A DNA stretch of 59,233 bases from assembly GCA_022793905.1 (NCBI GenBank), contig JAAWDU010000016.1:1-59233 (forward strand), in the 5' to 3' direction. Positions 23,129 through 35,015 of this stretch are shown here, one piece after another. The notes under the pieces are model-generated. The model had not been told where the DNA came from. It saw only the letters and a program-made list of their open reading frames with translations, and made no database searches. The DNA is from Clostridia bacterium. Its GTDB lineage: Bacteria; Bacillota; Clostridia; TANB77; CAG-508. Within the stretch, counting starts at the first letter, position 1. Each line of letters starts with the position of its first letter. The position numbers and the translations under genes are program-made.

Positions 23129-26100
23129 TTATTCTAAAATAATCTCGAACTCATCTTTGCTATAATCAACTCTAAATCTCTTAGTTACTCCTCTATGTGT
23201 AACTTCAATTAGTTCTCCGTCTAGCTTTTTAGCAATTTTCTTATTAAGAACAATCTTAACTTTATTCAAGTATGTAGCTTCTTCTAAGAATTCATCTAAG
23301 TCAATATACATCTTTCTTCTTGATAGTCTCTTAGATCCACCAAGTTCGAATTCTCCATTTTCTTCAACATAAATCTTTGTATTACGTCTTAGAGCAAACA
23401 ATATCGCTAGAAGTATACTTCCCGTTAGTAATGATATATAAGCTACTATTAATCCATTGTCTTGTTTTTTATCTTTTACACCAAGTGTTTCTTGAGGTCT
23501 ATCTTGTACTGGTGTTGGTGTAGGCGTTGGTTTTTCTGTAGGTACTGGTGTAGGTGTTGGCTCTGTTTCTTCTATAACTGGTCTTTCTGGCCATTCTACG
23601 ATTGGTAATTTATTTGTAGGTTTTTGTGTTGGTGTAGGTGTTGGCACTGGTGTTGGTACCGGTGTTGGCTCTGGTGGCTCCTCTTTTGGTCTTTCTTCCA
23701 CAATTACAATAAATTTAAACTCATAACCTTCAAATTTCACTGTAATTACTTGCGCACCTGGTTCTTCTGCGTTGTATCCAGAAATCATATTTTCAGCTAC
23801 TGGAAGATCCATTTCTCCACTAAGCATTGTAATTTTTAGCATAGCACCTGTCAAATCAAGTTCTTCACCATAAGCATATCTTATCTTATCTGGTTCACTC
23901 ACAAGTTCAATATTTATAATCTCATCCATTACAATAATATCAAATGTGCCTTTTAATCCTTTGTATTCAACATATATAATTTGTTCACCTAGTTGCTCTT
24001 TATCATATCCAGAAATCATATCTTCTGTTAAATCTACAGTCTCATCAATTGCTCCACTCTTCATCACAACTTGAACAACTCCACCTGTCAAATCTAATTC
24101 CTCGCCATACTTAAATGTTGTTTTATTTGGAATTACATTAAGTTTACTTACTGCATCTTTTACTTCAATTTCATATTCTCCTAGATAAGTTCCATTGTAG
24201 CTAATAGTTAAAATTTGTTTTCCAACTTCTGTTGGTTTATATCCAGATACCATATCTGGTGTAATGTCTTTAAATACGCTATCTCCACTTGCTTTTATTA
24301 GTTCTATTTGTCCTCCTGTTAAATCTAATGGTTCACCATATTCATATTCAACAGTTGTAGGATATGTTACTAATCTTACATCATTTAGTTCATCTTGTAC
24401 TCTAACTGTAAAGTTTCCTTGTTTTCCTTCATGAAGAATATTCAATGTATAAGTTCCTTCTTTGGTTTCATCAAAGCTTGAAAGGTTTGTAATCATATCA
24501 GGTGTAATAGGGACTGGGGTATCCTTCTTACCACTTGCATATACTACTGTTACAGTTGCTCCTGTAAGATCTAAGCTCTCTCCTATTGCATATGTTGATT
24601 TTGATGGTCCTTTTACTTCTATTCCTGTAATGGTATCTTCAACAGTTATATCATATGTTAATTCTTTGCCCATGTAAGTTACTTTTAATTTTCTTGGAGT
24701 TGTATTTGTGCTGTCAAATGGGCTTCCATCTAACTCTGTAACCATACTAGCTGTTAAGTTTACATTGCTTGTTCCACTTGATTTAGTTACACTAATTACA
24801 CCACCTGCCACACTTAAGCTTTCGCCATATTTGTAGCTTGTTTTTGGTTTAGTTACCCAAGCAATACTTTGTACTTGGTCTTCGATGTTTACTTGATATT
24901 GAGTATTCTTTGTTACATTATTTTCTTTAAATGCTACATTTATTGTCTTAGTAACACCTGCTAGGCTTGAATCAAATCCTGTAACTGTTACTCTAGGGTC
25001 AGTAAGCTGCACAGTTTCTGATGCACCATACATTCTTGTTACTGTAATTGTGCCTCCTGCAAGGCTTTCAGGTTCTCCTACTTGGTAATCCTGCTTTGGA
25101 TAATCCTTCATAGTAATTCCTGTTACCTCATTAACAATTGTTATTGGGTAATCTATTTCAAAATCTTTGCCTTCTGGCGATGTGTATTTTATTTTTAATA
25201 CTTTATCAACTTTTTGTGTACTTCCATAATTTGTAGGACTCATATTTACAGCCCCACCACCTACTTCTTTTACCATATCTGGGGTAATTGGTAATGGTAC
25301 ACTTGCTGTTGTTCCATCACTATATGTTAGCTCTATTTTACCGTCTGATAAGTCTAAACTTTCTCCATGTTTATATCTATCTTTTGTAGGTACTGTTATT
25401 GTAGCTTTTGCTACTTGTTTAGAAAGTGTTACTTCTAAACTTCCTGGTATATCACTTCCATTTGTGTAGCTATTAGGGTCATTATCTTCATAGATAACTG
25501 TGTAATTTTGTGTTCCTTCATTATTTGAATTATATCCTTGTACCATATCTGCAGTTAATGGTCCCTTTGCTACTGCTCCCGCTTTAGCATAATTTACTGT
25601 GTAAGTAATATTATTATCACTTATTAATTGTACTATTGTTTTTCCTGTTGCACCTGTTACACTTGGAGGTGTAATTGTGATACTATCAACATAGTCTTTT
25701 ACTGTTATTCCTGGTACTTGAATTGTTTTTCCATCATATGTTATTGTTAAAGTTTGTGGATTTCTAGATATATCTGTTTTGTCATATCCAGAAACCATAT
25801 TTGATGTTATTGCTATAGTATCTGGTCCACTTCCTTTAGTTACAGTAATACTTGCACCTACTAAGTCTAATTCTTCATTGTATTTGTAATTTTTCTTAGG
25901 GAATACTACACTATCAATACTAATTATGCTATCTTCAACATTTACTTTATATGTAGCTGTCTCTGTAACACCATTTTCTGTATATGTTATTGTAACTGTT
26001 TGCTCTCCTAATTTTCCTTTTACAAATCCTGATACCATACTATCTGTAACATTAATTACCTCAGGTGTTCCTCCTGCTTGTCTTGCTATACTTATCTTTA

Positions 26101-29100
26101 ATCCTGCTAAATCTAAGTTTTCATTAGCATTATATTTTACTTTATAGTCTGTTCCTGGTATTCCTACTGTTGTAATTCCTTCTAGTCCATTTACTATAGT
26201 TATATTCCAGTCTTCCTTATATTTTTTTCCACCTTCTGTGTAAATATATTTAACTGGTTTTGTTAGTTTTTGTGTAGTGCTATCAAATTCACTTGCTGAC
26301 GGTCTCATATTTAATAATGTAGTTTCATCTTGCTCATATAACTTAAGTTTACTTAAATCTCCTGGAGCTGTTGTTGTATCTGCATATGTTAATAATACTG
26401 TCGCACTATTTGGAGTTTCTCCCCAATTGTATTCATTCTTTGCAGGTGGAGTTATTTTTACTCCTACAATCTCATTTGATAATGTTACTTTAAAGTCTTT
26501 ATTTATATCATCTCCTTCTGTAAAGCTGTTTGTATCATTATCTCTATATCTTGCAGTTAAAGTCTGGATTGCAAGCATATCATTATATCCTGTAACCATT
26601 GTGCTTGCATCTAGCTTTTTAGCTGTTTGGTTACCCTTTTTAGCATAATGTACTGTATATGTTACATTTAGTCTGTCGATAATATCTTGTAATGCTTCTC
26701 CCATTGTACCAGTTAATTCTGTAGTACTTAAATCAATTCTATCAACATAGTCTTTTACTGTAATTCCTGTTACTGTGGCTGTTTGTCCTCCATAGTTTAT
26801 TGTAATATTACGTGGATTTGTATCTGTGTCTGTATTATCAAAATCTGGTATCATTCCAGCTGTGATATTTACTGTTTCATCTCCACTTCCCTTTTCAACT
26901 ACCATTTGTGCTCCTGTTAAGTTTAGCTCATCTTTATATTTATATTCTTTGTGAGGGAATGTTACACTTTTAATACTCTTTACACTATCTGTAATAGAAA
27001 TAACATAAGTATCAGTTTTTGTTATTCCATTTTCTGTATATGATACTGTAAGTGTTTTTGCTGGGTCTTCTTGGTTTACATTTGTGAAACCAGTTACCAT
27101 ATCAGGTGTAACTTGGTAGTTTGCAGTTGGGGTTCCGCACTGCCCTTGTTATACTGATTTTTAATTTACTTACATCTAATGTATCATTTACATTATATGC
27201 TATTTTATGGTCTGTACTTGTTATAGCAATTCCTTGTATATCATTTATTACAGTAATTGGATAATCAACTGTTCCTTTTTTTCCACTTGCTGTATCTGTG
27301 TAACTTACTTTTAGTGTTTTTGCTTTTGTATAGTCTGCTCCAAAATCGCCTGCTGGAACTTTTGTTAAATCTGTAGTTGTTGTTCCATCTGCTTCTGTTA
27401 CAACAGCTTGTGTTATTGAAACAGGTGATGTTGAGCCGTCTTTATAGTGTAAAGTTATTGTTCCTCCTGCTAAGTCAATTGGGTCATTGTAATTGTATGT
27501 TGTCTTATTTGGTTTTGTTACAGTAATACTATCTAGTGAGTTCTCAAGTGTTACTGTAAATGTATCTGTAAATGTTTTTCCGTTTGTTGCACTGTTTGTA
27601 TCAGTATCTGTCCAGCTTACTGTTGGGGTTTGAGCTGTAGTTACTGTTTTATCATATCCTGCTGTTACCATACTTGCTGTTATACTTTGAGCTATGCTAT
27701 CTGTTCCTGGTTTTGCACGGTTTATTGTATATGTTAAGCTATTTTTTGTTATAATATCCCCTATTTCATCATTATAGTCTCCTGTTGCTGTTTTTGGGCT
27801 AACTGTAATTCCTGTTACATAGTTTCTTACATTTACTTCAAGTAAGTCATTTCTTGAAAGTCCTAGGTATGAAACTGTTAGTTCTTGTGGGTTACTTGAT
27901 ATGTCTGTTTTGTCATATCCTGTTATGCTTACTCCTGCTGTATTAAGTGGAATTGTTTTTTGTCCACTTCCCATTGTTATTGTAAGTGTTGCTCCTGTGT
28001 AGTCTAATTCTTCATTATATTTATATTCCTTCTTTGGCATATTTACACTATCTATGCTCTTTATTTGGTCCGCAATTGTTACTGTATATGTTGTCTTTTT
28101 TGTAACTCCATTTTCTGTAAATGCTATTGTTATAGGGAAGCTTCCCGCTGTGTTTGAATCCCATGTAGTTTCAATCATTTCTGGTACTACTGTTATTGAT
28201 GGTGTTATATCCCCTGATAACCTTGTTGCACTTATTGTTAGATTTGTTAAATCTAATGGGTCGTTTATATTATATGCTGTTTTATGTGTTGTACTTGTTA
28301 CTGTGATTCCATCAAGTTCATCTATTATTTCAATTGGATAGTCTACATTTCCTGTTTTTCCACTATCAGAGTAGCTTATTTTTAGCGTTTTTGATAATTT
28401 ATGTGTTGCACTATCATATTCAGTGCTTGCTGGGCTCATATTTACTGCTGAACCATTAGCTTCTTTTATCATACTTGTTTGCATTGCTACTGAACTTGTT
28501 GAATTATCTGCATAATGTAATGTTATAGTTCCTCCTACTAAATCTAAATTTTCTCCATGTTTGTAACTTGTTTTTGTTGGCGGTGTTATTGTAATACTAT
28601 TTATATTGTTTACTACTTCTATTTCAAATGTTTTTGTGAATGTGTCTCCATTTATTTTTGTTGTTCCATCTGCTAATGTATATTCAGGTGTATGTGTTAC
28701 TGTTAAAGTCTTTGTTCCTGCTGTTGATGTTACTCCTGTATTTGGAGTTATCATATTAGAAGTTAAAGGAATATTGGTTATTGCTCCTCTTTTCCATGTT
28801 AATTTTAAGCTTCCTCCTGCCAAATCTAATGGTTCATTTAAATCATATTCACTTTTAGTTGGTGCTATTAATTCTGTTTTTGTAACATAATCATACCATT
28901 CTACATTAATTGTTTCTGGTGCTGTTTTTCCAAATGCTGTTACTGTTAATTGTTGCTGTGAGCCTACTAAATTAACATTATGTGTAGAAAGTGTAACAGT
29001 TCCATCTGGTAAATTAATATTAGATTTTGTCCCACTTTCAAGTGTAACTTCTACAACTGCTCCAATTAAATTTAAAGCTTCTCCTGCTTTATATACCTTT

Positions 29101-30375
29101 TTAGTTGGCTGACTTGCTACTCTTATACTACTAACCTTATCATTTACTATTATTGTTTGTGTTGCTGTTTTTCCTTCATATGTAAAAGTTATTACTTGTG
29201 TACCTCTTTTTTCTACATCTGATGATGGGCTACTTTGAGTAAATGCTGGCGAATTAATATCTGCCTTTGTTTCACTTGTTGTAACACCAGGACTTGTTTG
29301 TGTAAGAGGTATTTTTGCTCCACTCTTTTTACTTGCTTCTAATGTTAATCCTGCAAAATTTAAAGAAGTATCATGATTGTATTCTGTAACAGTCATTGGG
29401 GTTTTGACTGCCAATCCTACAATTGGGTCATTTATTGTAATAGGGAAAGAAGGAGTTTTTCCTTTGTAGCTTAAGGTTACAGTTGTTTTGTTTACATTTG
29501 CTGGATTCCCAGATACTATTGAAACTGCTGAATCTTTCATACTTACAGTTTCTGAGCTTCCATCTGTATATGTAACTAACAGTTCTCCACCTGTTAAGTC
29601 GATTTCTTCTCCATGCTCATATGTAGTTTTTGTAGGATCTTTCTTTACTGTCACTGTATCTATTTGCTTTTCTGCTTCAGCAAAGCCTTTTCCTCTTAAA
29701 GCTGCAATATCTTTACTAAGCTCTTCTCCTGCTGAACCTTTCCAAGCTATTTTCGCACCTGTTGGGTAAGATGGTAATAAAGGTGAAAAATTAAATATAT
29801 CTAGTGGGATATTATCTTCTACCAAACTATCATCTAATATTTTAAAATATAATTTAATTATTGGTAAATATCCGATTTTCCCCTTCACCCGCATCGTCAA
29901 AATCTGGATCACCCATTCCACCTGGGATGTAACCATTTTCCATTACATCAAATCCACCTGCAAAAACTACTTGAAATGTATATACACCTGTTGTTGCATC
30001 ATATTTCTTAATATAAAAGTTACCTGTACAATAATCACTTTGTGCAGTTATAAGGTTTATTGAATTCATTGGTGCTCCAGTATTCTTATTACATGGTTTA
30101 AGTTTGTTTGTATCCACTTTAATCATAAGATCTAGACCATTTATAACTTCTTCTGTACCAATTCCAAGTTGTACTGTAAGCATTCTATTGGCACCTTTTT
30201 GTGTGATTCCTAAATTACTAAGAATAAATGGATTTTCTTCAATTGTCCCTGTCGCCGCTTCTACTGTATTCTTAAACAGTATGCTATATGGTGCAAACAA
30301 ATTAATTATTAATATAAATACTGTTAAAAGCGCTATTCTCTTTTTCCCTTTCATTTGTTTTTCTCCTTTACTCAT
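23129..30375 (-). CDS. About 2,400-aa surface adhesin: cohesin-like N-terminal domain, long tandem Ig-like repeats, Pro/Thr linker, C-terminal TM and short tail; two C|GGA sites
   Basis: Three ORFs join at AAT C|GGA (29874; EGENGYLPIIKLYFKILDDS) and GTG C|GGA (27137; ISITRAVGTPTANYQVTPDMVTGF). Repeats share ITVxxxKxxYxxGExLDLxGGxIxxxYxxG. Confidence 0.85.
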
Positions 30376-32080
30376 ATTTCTCTATACTAATATATTCATT
30401 TCTGTGGTTAACTGCTGAAATTACATCCTCCAAAGCTATAAATCCTTTTTGTCCCAAGTCATAACATATATCATAAGTGTCATCTCCTTCTGCAACTCCT
30501 CTTCTATTTACAATTGAGACAACATCATCTAAGTCTATCATTTGACTTCTATTAACATCACCTTCAACTAAAACTTTATTTCCAATATTTATTTCATCAT
30601 TTTCATTTATTTCAATTTCAGTTACTACATTTGCTAAGAAGCCTAATCTTTCTAACAATAAATCATATTTTCCTGGAATTACATATATTGTATATTCTCC
30701 ATTTACTTCTTCACTTTCTACTTGTACTTGATAGTCTATTTGGTCAAGTTCTTCCATAGTTGTTTCCTTCGTAATCAATCCGTTCCAGTTAAATTCTCCT
30801 GTATTATATATTGTTGCATTTGCAATATATTTTACTATATGCCCATAAGACCCTTGCATTGATTCTCTTAAATTCGCTCCAAGTTGTATGCTTCCTTTTA
30901 TTGTTCCATATGGTCTATGTATTGTAACTACATATTCATTTGTTGTTTTTCCATCCTCTGCTGTTACTGTTATTGTAATTACTGTATCTTGCTTTCCTAG
31001 TTCATTTAAAACTACATTCACTTTTGTATCATCTAATAATTCTTTTTCTTCATAACTAATTGTAGTTCCATCGTCTTCATATACTAATTCTCCATTTTCT
31101 GCATTTCTTTTTGGTACTTTTATTTTCATTTTTGATTTTGAATCACTTAATTTTGCTTTTATATCTATGTCATCAATATATTCTAGCAGTGTTACTGTAT
31201 ATTCTTTTGTTTCTTTATCAAAACTTGGAGTTAAATCATATTCTTTATATATTGGTGTACTTGGTTCTTCTTCATTTTCTATTTCTTTACTTACTGTTAT
31301 TCCTGTTAAGTATGCATCTTTTGATGAAGTCTGACTTGTAAACCTAAATCTAAAGCTTTCTTTCAATGTATTCGTTTCATTTCCATCTACATTTATCTCA
31401 ATACCATTTTCTGGTACATAATCATCATCATCTGTTCTATCTGCTTCTCTTTTGACTAAACTAAACCATGAAGCGTCGAATTCTTCCTCTGTCATCTGAA
31501 AACTCATTTTTCCAAGTTTTACTCCTCCGCTTCCTAAAACTGTCCATTGCCCATCGCCTTTATCTACTATATGTGTACTTTGTGATGTTGCTGGTGGAAA
31601 AAATGAAACTATCATTCTTACTATATTTTCTTTATCTGGTATTACAAATGCATCAAGTGGTCCTTCTATATCTGGATTGTAAAATTCATCTTCCCATTTG
31701 AAGTATTCTAATATATTACTTAGGTCTGTCACTTCTACATTTGTATCTATATTAGAAGGTTTTACTTTTGTATTATCATATGTAAATCTTAAATCAAACC
31801 CTTGAAAATCAACATCATTTGCCCACAATTCCATTATTACTTGCTTATTTTGTCCTTCTACTTCTTTTACTTCTGTTGCTCTCAACTCTAAAAATTTGTC
31901 TTCTTCTTTAATAGTAGAATCAGTTTTTTCTTCTACCTCTGCTTCTGCTATTCTTATAGCTTTTGCAAGAATTGGCAAGTTAATTGTTGCAATTGATATT
32001 GTATTAATTAACAGTGAAATTATGAAGCAACTAACTAATGTTATTGCTTTTTTACTTTTTCTTATGTTCTTTATTTTCAC
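30368..32080 (-). CDS. Secreted cohesin-like/cadherin-like protein with C-terminal dockerin-like module
   Basis: Intact ORF; signal-like N-terminus; C-terminal GDVNRSQMIDLDDVVSIVNRRG...YDLGQKGFIALEDVISAVNHRNEY. Confidence 0.75.
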   Translation of the reverse strand: MKIKNIRKSKKAITLVSCFIISLLINTISIATINLPILAKAIRIAEAEVEEKTDSTIKEEDKFLELRATEVKEVEGQNKQVIMELWANDVDFQGFDLRFTYDNTKVKPSNIDTNVEVTDLSNILEYFKWEDEFYNPDIEGPLDAFVIPDKENIVRMIVSFFPPATSQSTHIVDKGDGQWTVLGSGGVKLGKMSFQMTEEEFDASWFSLVKREADRTDDDDYVPENGIEINVDGNETNTLKESFRFRFTSQTSSKDAYLTGITVSKEIENEEEPSTPIYKEYDLTPSFDKETKEYTVTLLEYIDDIDIKAKLSDSKSKMKIKVPKRNAENGELVYEDDGTTISYEEKELLDDTKVNVVLNELGKQDTVITITVTAEDGKTTNEYVVTIHRPYGTIKGSIQLGANLRESMQGSYGHIVKYIANATIYNTGEFNWNGLITKETTMEELDQIDYQVQVESEEVNGEYTIYVIPGKYDLLLERLGFLANVVTEIEINENDEINIGNKVLVEGDVNRSQMIDLDDVVSIVNRRGVAEGDDTYDICYDLGQKGFIALEDVISAVNHRNEYISIEKYE

Positions 32081-32330
32081 TTTACCTATTTTGCACTCCT
32101 ATTCTTAGTTTTACATCTTAACATTTATTATATGTATTTTTTCGAAAGTGTCAATTGCTGTTCTTTTAAGTCGATTTTTTATGTATTTACGGATTTTCAA
32201 GGTTATATTAACATTTTTAGAAATATTAAATTTTCGTGACATTTTTGTTACATCAATCATAAAAGCCTTGATATATCAAGGCTTCATATCTTATTTTCTT
32301 TTATTCCCTAAGCTTTGTCAGCTTGTAAAA

Positions 32331-32366
32331 TGCGAGAGAAACTAAAAATAGTCTCTCCCGCATTTT
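32331..32366 (-). terminator. Rho-independent terminator
   Basis: gcgagagaaac taaaaata gtctctcccgc hairpin plus T-run. Confidence 0.6.
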
Positions 32367-32375
32367 TTGCTTGGA

Positions 32376-33752
32376 TTAATGGACGATTATAGGCATATCG
32401 TATGTCAGGTTCTCATAGAAAAGCTTTGCTGTTTCGTATTGCAAATTTATGCACCCATGTGAGCCACGTGTCAAATACGTATCTGGCACGAAGTCACTTG
32501 CAGGACGCCATCCTGCATCATGAAATCCGATTCCGTCTTCTGTGAATTGCATCCAAAAATCTGAATGCCCTCCATATTTCTCGAAGGTCTTATCTGTTTT
32601 CCTAAGGAACATATAATATACGCCTTTAGGTGTTTCCCGTGTAGTATTTGCTGTTCCTGTGACGCATGGTTTTGCATTTACAATAGTTTTTCCATCTACA
32701 TAGAGATAAACCACTTGGTTTTTAAGGTCTACCTCTGCCCAACTTGTGAACTCTTCAAAAGAGTTAAACTTTGCATAAATAGGCCTTCTTGTAATCTCTT
32801 CACCTTTCAGTAAAGTAACAACTGCTTCTGCTTTTTCAGCTTCTATATCCACTTTATCTCTATCTCTTAGTGGAACAGGAAGCATTGTTGCATTTCCATC
32901 TCTATCTGTGAATTCCATTTCGCTTCCTAAGCTTTGAACCTTTTCATTTAAGCCATTCAAGAAATCCGAAATGTGTTCTTCAATAGAAATGCTGTATTTC
33001 CCGCTTTCACTCTGTGTTATCCAAGTTTTTAACACCTCATGTCCAAGTGTATAAGTAGAACCATCTCTCAGAGTATATTCTATCTTAGCTCCTAAGATTT
33101 TGTTAAGTCTTTCTACTTCTTCGAGTAGTTCCTTGGATTCAGAAGTGATTTCAGGTTCTACATGACTGGATTCTGTGAAATCAATATCATCTATGCCTAT
33201 CTTTAGATTTGTTTGTGCAAAGTTCTTAGCTCCTTCAAACACGAGATAGTTTCCTTTGACTTCTGGTATGATTTCAAAGTAACCTTCTTTACTCAGATTG
33301 ATATAAGCATTTTGAGGCTCTTGTGTTACAGAAATTTCGCATTCTGTCATGCTGTTTATTAAGCATTCTTTCAAAACGCTTTCATCAACGGAAAAAGATT
33401 TATCAGTTAATGTAAATTCCAGTTCCTCTTCTCCCCCTTGTTCGTTCTGTTTCATGAGAAACTCTTCAAATTCGCAGGTGTCCGAAATGCTTCTGCCTGT
33501 TTCACTTGCTAAAACTGAAACTTCAGTTCCATCTGCGAAGTGAAATCTAACTGTGCATTCCTTTTCAATCTTTTCCTTTGCCTCCTCTACTGTAAGTTCA
33601 GAGCAGTTCATACCATGGATTATTGTGCCTTTGGCATAGTGTGTTTGTGAATAGTTTTGCCCCAGCATCATAACGCCGAGCATCACAAAACACCCAAATG
33701 CCGTTAAGCACCCTTTTAGTACTCCTTGTGTGGTTACTTTCCGTTTAACCAT
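32376..33752 (-). CDS. L,D-transpeptidase (YkuD domain, VanW/PG-binding-4-like N-terminal region)
   Basis: GYxFHDAGWRPASDFVPDTYLTRGSHGCINLQYETAKLFYENL contains the HG..SHGC active-site motif. Higher GC and different codon usage from neighbours; two in-frame CGG read as triplets (MVK[CGG]KVTTQG, NTT[CGG]ETPKGVYYM). Likely start at 33752. Confidence 0.9.
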   Translation of the reverse strand: MVKRKVTTQGVLKGCLTAFGCFVMLGVMMLGQNYSQTHYAKGTIIHGMNCSELTVEEAKEKIEKECTVRFHFADGTEVSVLASETGRSISDTCEFEEFLMKQNEQGGEEELEFTLTDKSFSVDESVLKECLINSMTECEISVTQEPQNAYINLSKEGYFEIIPEVKGNYLVFEGAKNFAQTNLKIGIDDIDFTESSHVEPEITSESKELLEEVERLNKILGAKIEYTLRDGSTYTLGHEVLKTWITQSESGKYSISIEEHISDFLNGLNEKVQSLGSEMEFTDRDGNATMLPVPLRDRDKVDIEAEKAEAVVTLLKGEEITRRPIYAKFNSFEEFTSWAEVDLKNQVVYLYVDGKTIVNAKPCVTGTANTTRETPKGVYYMFLRKTDKTFEKYGGHSDFWMQFTEDGIGFHDAGWRPASDFVPDTYLTRGSHGCINLQYETAKLFYENLTYDMPIIVH

Positions 33753-33878
33753 GTTTGCCATTACTCCTTTCAAATTTTGCTACAAGCAAATAAGCTAAGT
33801 AGCTTTTTTCAAATGACAACACTGTGGCTGTCACAGTATTAAATTATACTACAATTTACATAAAATGTAAATACCTTT

Positions 33879-34362
33879 TTACACTCTTGTAAATATATAA
33901 TTTAAACCTCCATTTGCAACTGCTGTTAATGCTAGCATTATCACACCTGCTGTAAATACTCCTAAAATTATTACTGGTACTGCTTTTTTTGCTGGCAAAT
34001 CAAGAAAGTTTGCAATTAAAGATCCCATCCAAGCTCCAGTTCCTGGAAGTGGAACTGCTACAAATAAATATACTCCAAGTAGTGTTGCTTTTTGAAGTTT
34101 AGTACTTTCTGAAATCTTCCTTGTTGCTTTTTCTGTCGCCCAATCTATAATTTTTTTTATAATTTTTATTTTTCCGAAGTAAATTAAAAATTGGTCTAAT
34201 GAACTTTACAATAAAATATACAGGAAGTATGTTTCCTATAAAACTTATTATAAATGCTTCAAAATATGAAAGGTGAAAACTAAGTACCCCTACTGGTATA
34301 GCTCCTCTCAACTCTATAATTGGTATCATACTTACTATAAAAGTAACTAAATATCCTATCAT
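33879..34362 (-). CDS. COG2426 small integral membrane protein; one C|GGA site
   Basis: ORF 34099..34362 continues through CTT C|GGA (34176): IFNLLGKIKIIKKIIDWATEKATRK..LLGVYLFVAVPLPGTGAWMGSLIANFL. Confidence 0.85.
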
Positions 34363-34994
34363 TTCTTTATTCTCCTTTCTATTTCTTCCTTTTTTATAGG
34401 CCCCTCTCTTAAGATTTTTAATTCTTCTTTTTCAAACTTAATTATACTAGAAGGTTTAATCCCTCTCAAATTCCCTACACTAACAAAAAAATCGATTTTT
34501 TCGCTAAATTCCTTTTTTATCTCCTCTTCATTTTCCTCTTCTGGTTCTCCTGCTAAATTACAACTTGTTGCAACAATTGGATGTCCGAATATATTCTATA
34601 AGTTCTAATAAAAAGCTATTATCTGGCATTCTTATTCCTACTGTATCTAAACCGGCTGTTATAATATCTGAAATTTTTTTATTTTTTTCAAATATAATCG
34701 TTAAAGCACCGGGAAAAAACTCTTTTATAGCTTTTCTTTCCAAATAACTAATATTTCTTGTAACACTTTTTATCATATTTTCATTAGAAACTAATATATT
34801 TATAGGATTACTTCTTGGTCTTTTCTTTACATCATAAATTCTTTTTACTGCTTTTATATCTCTTGAATCAGCTACAATCCCATAAACAGTATCTGTAGGG
34901 AGAATTCCGAATTCTCCCATCTTCTCCGAATAATTTCTGCAATCTTTTTTATATCATTTTTTGAATAACTTTGTTTTATATTTATATATTCCAT
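34359..34994 (-). CDS. TsaC/Sua5/YrdC-family threonylcarbamoyl-AMP synthase-like protein; three C|GGA sites
   Basis: MEYINIKQSYSKNDIKKIAEIIGEDGRIGILPTDTVYGIVADSRD...KRPRSNPINILVSN...EYIGHPIVATSCNLAGE after joining at 34928, 34909 and 34587. TGA stop overlaps the next start. Confidence 0.88.
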
Positions 34995-35015
34995 TTTTCT
35001 TAATTCTTTCTAATT

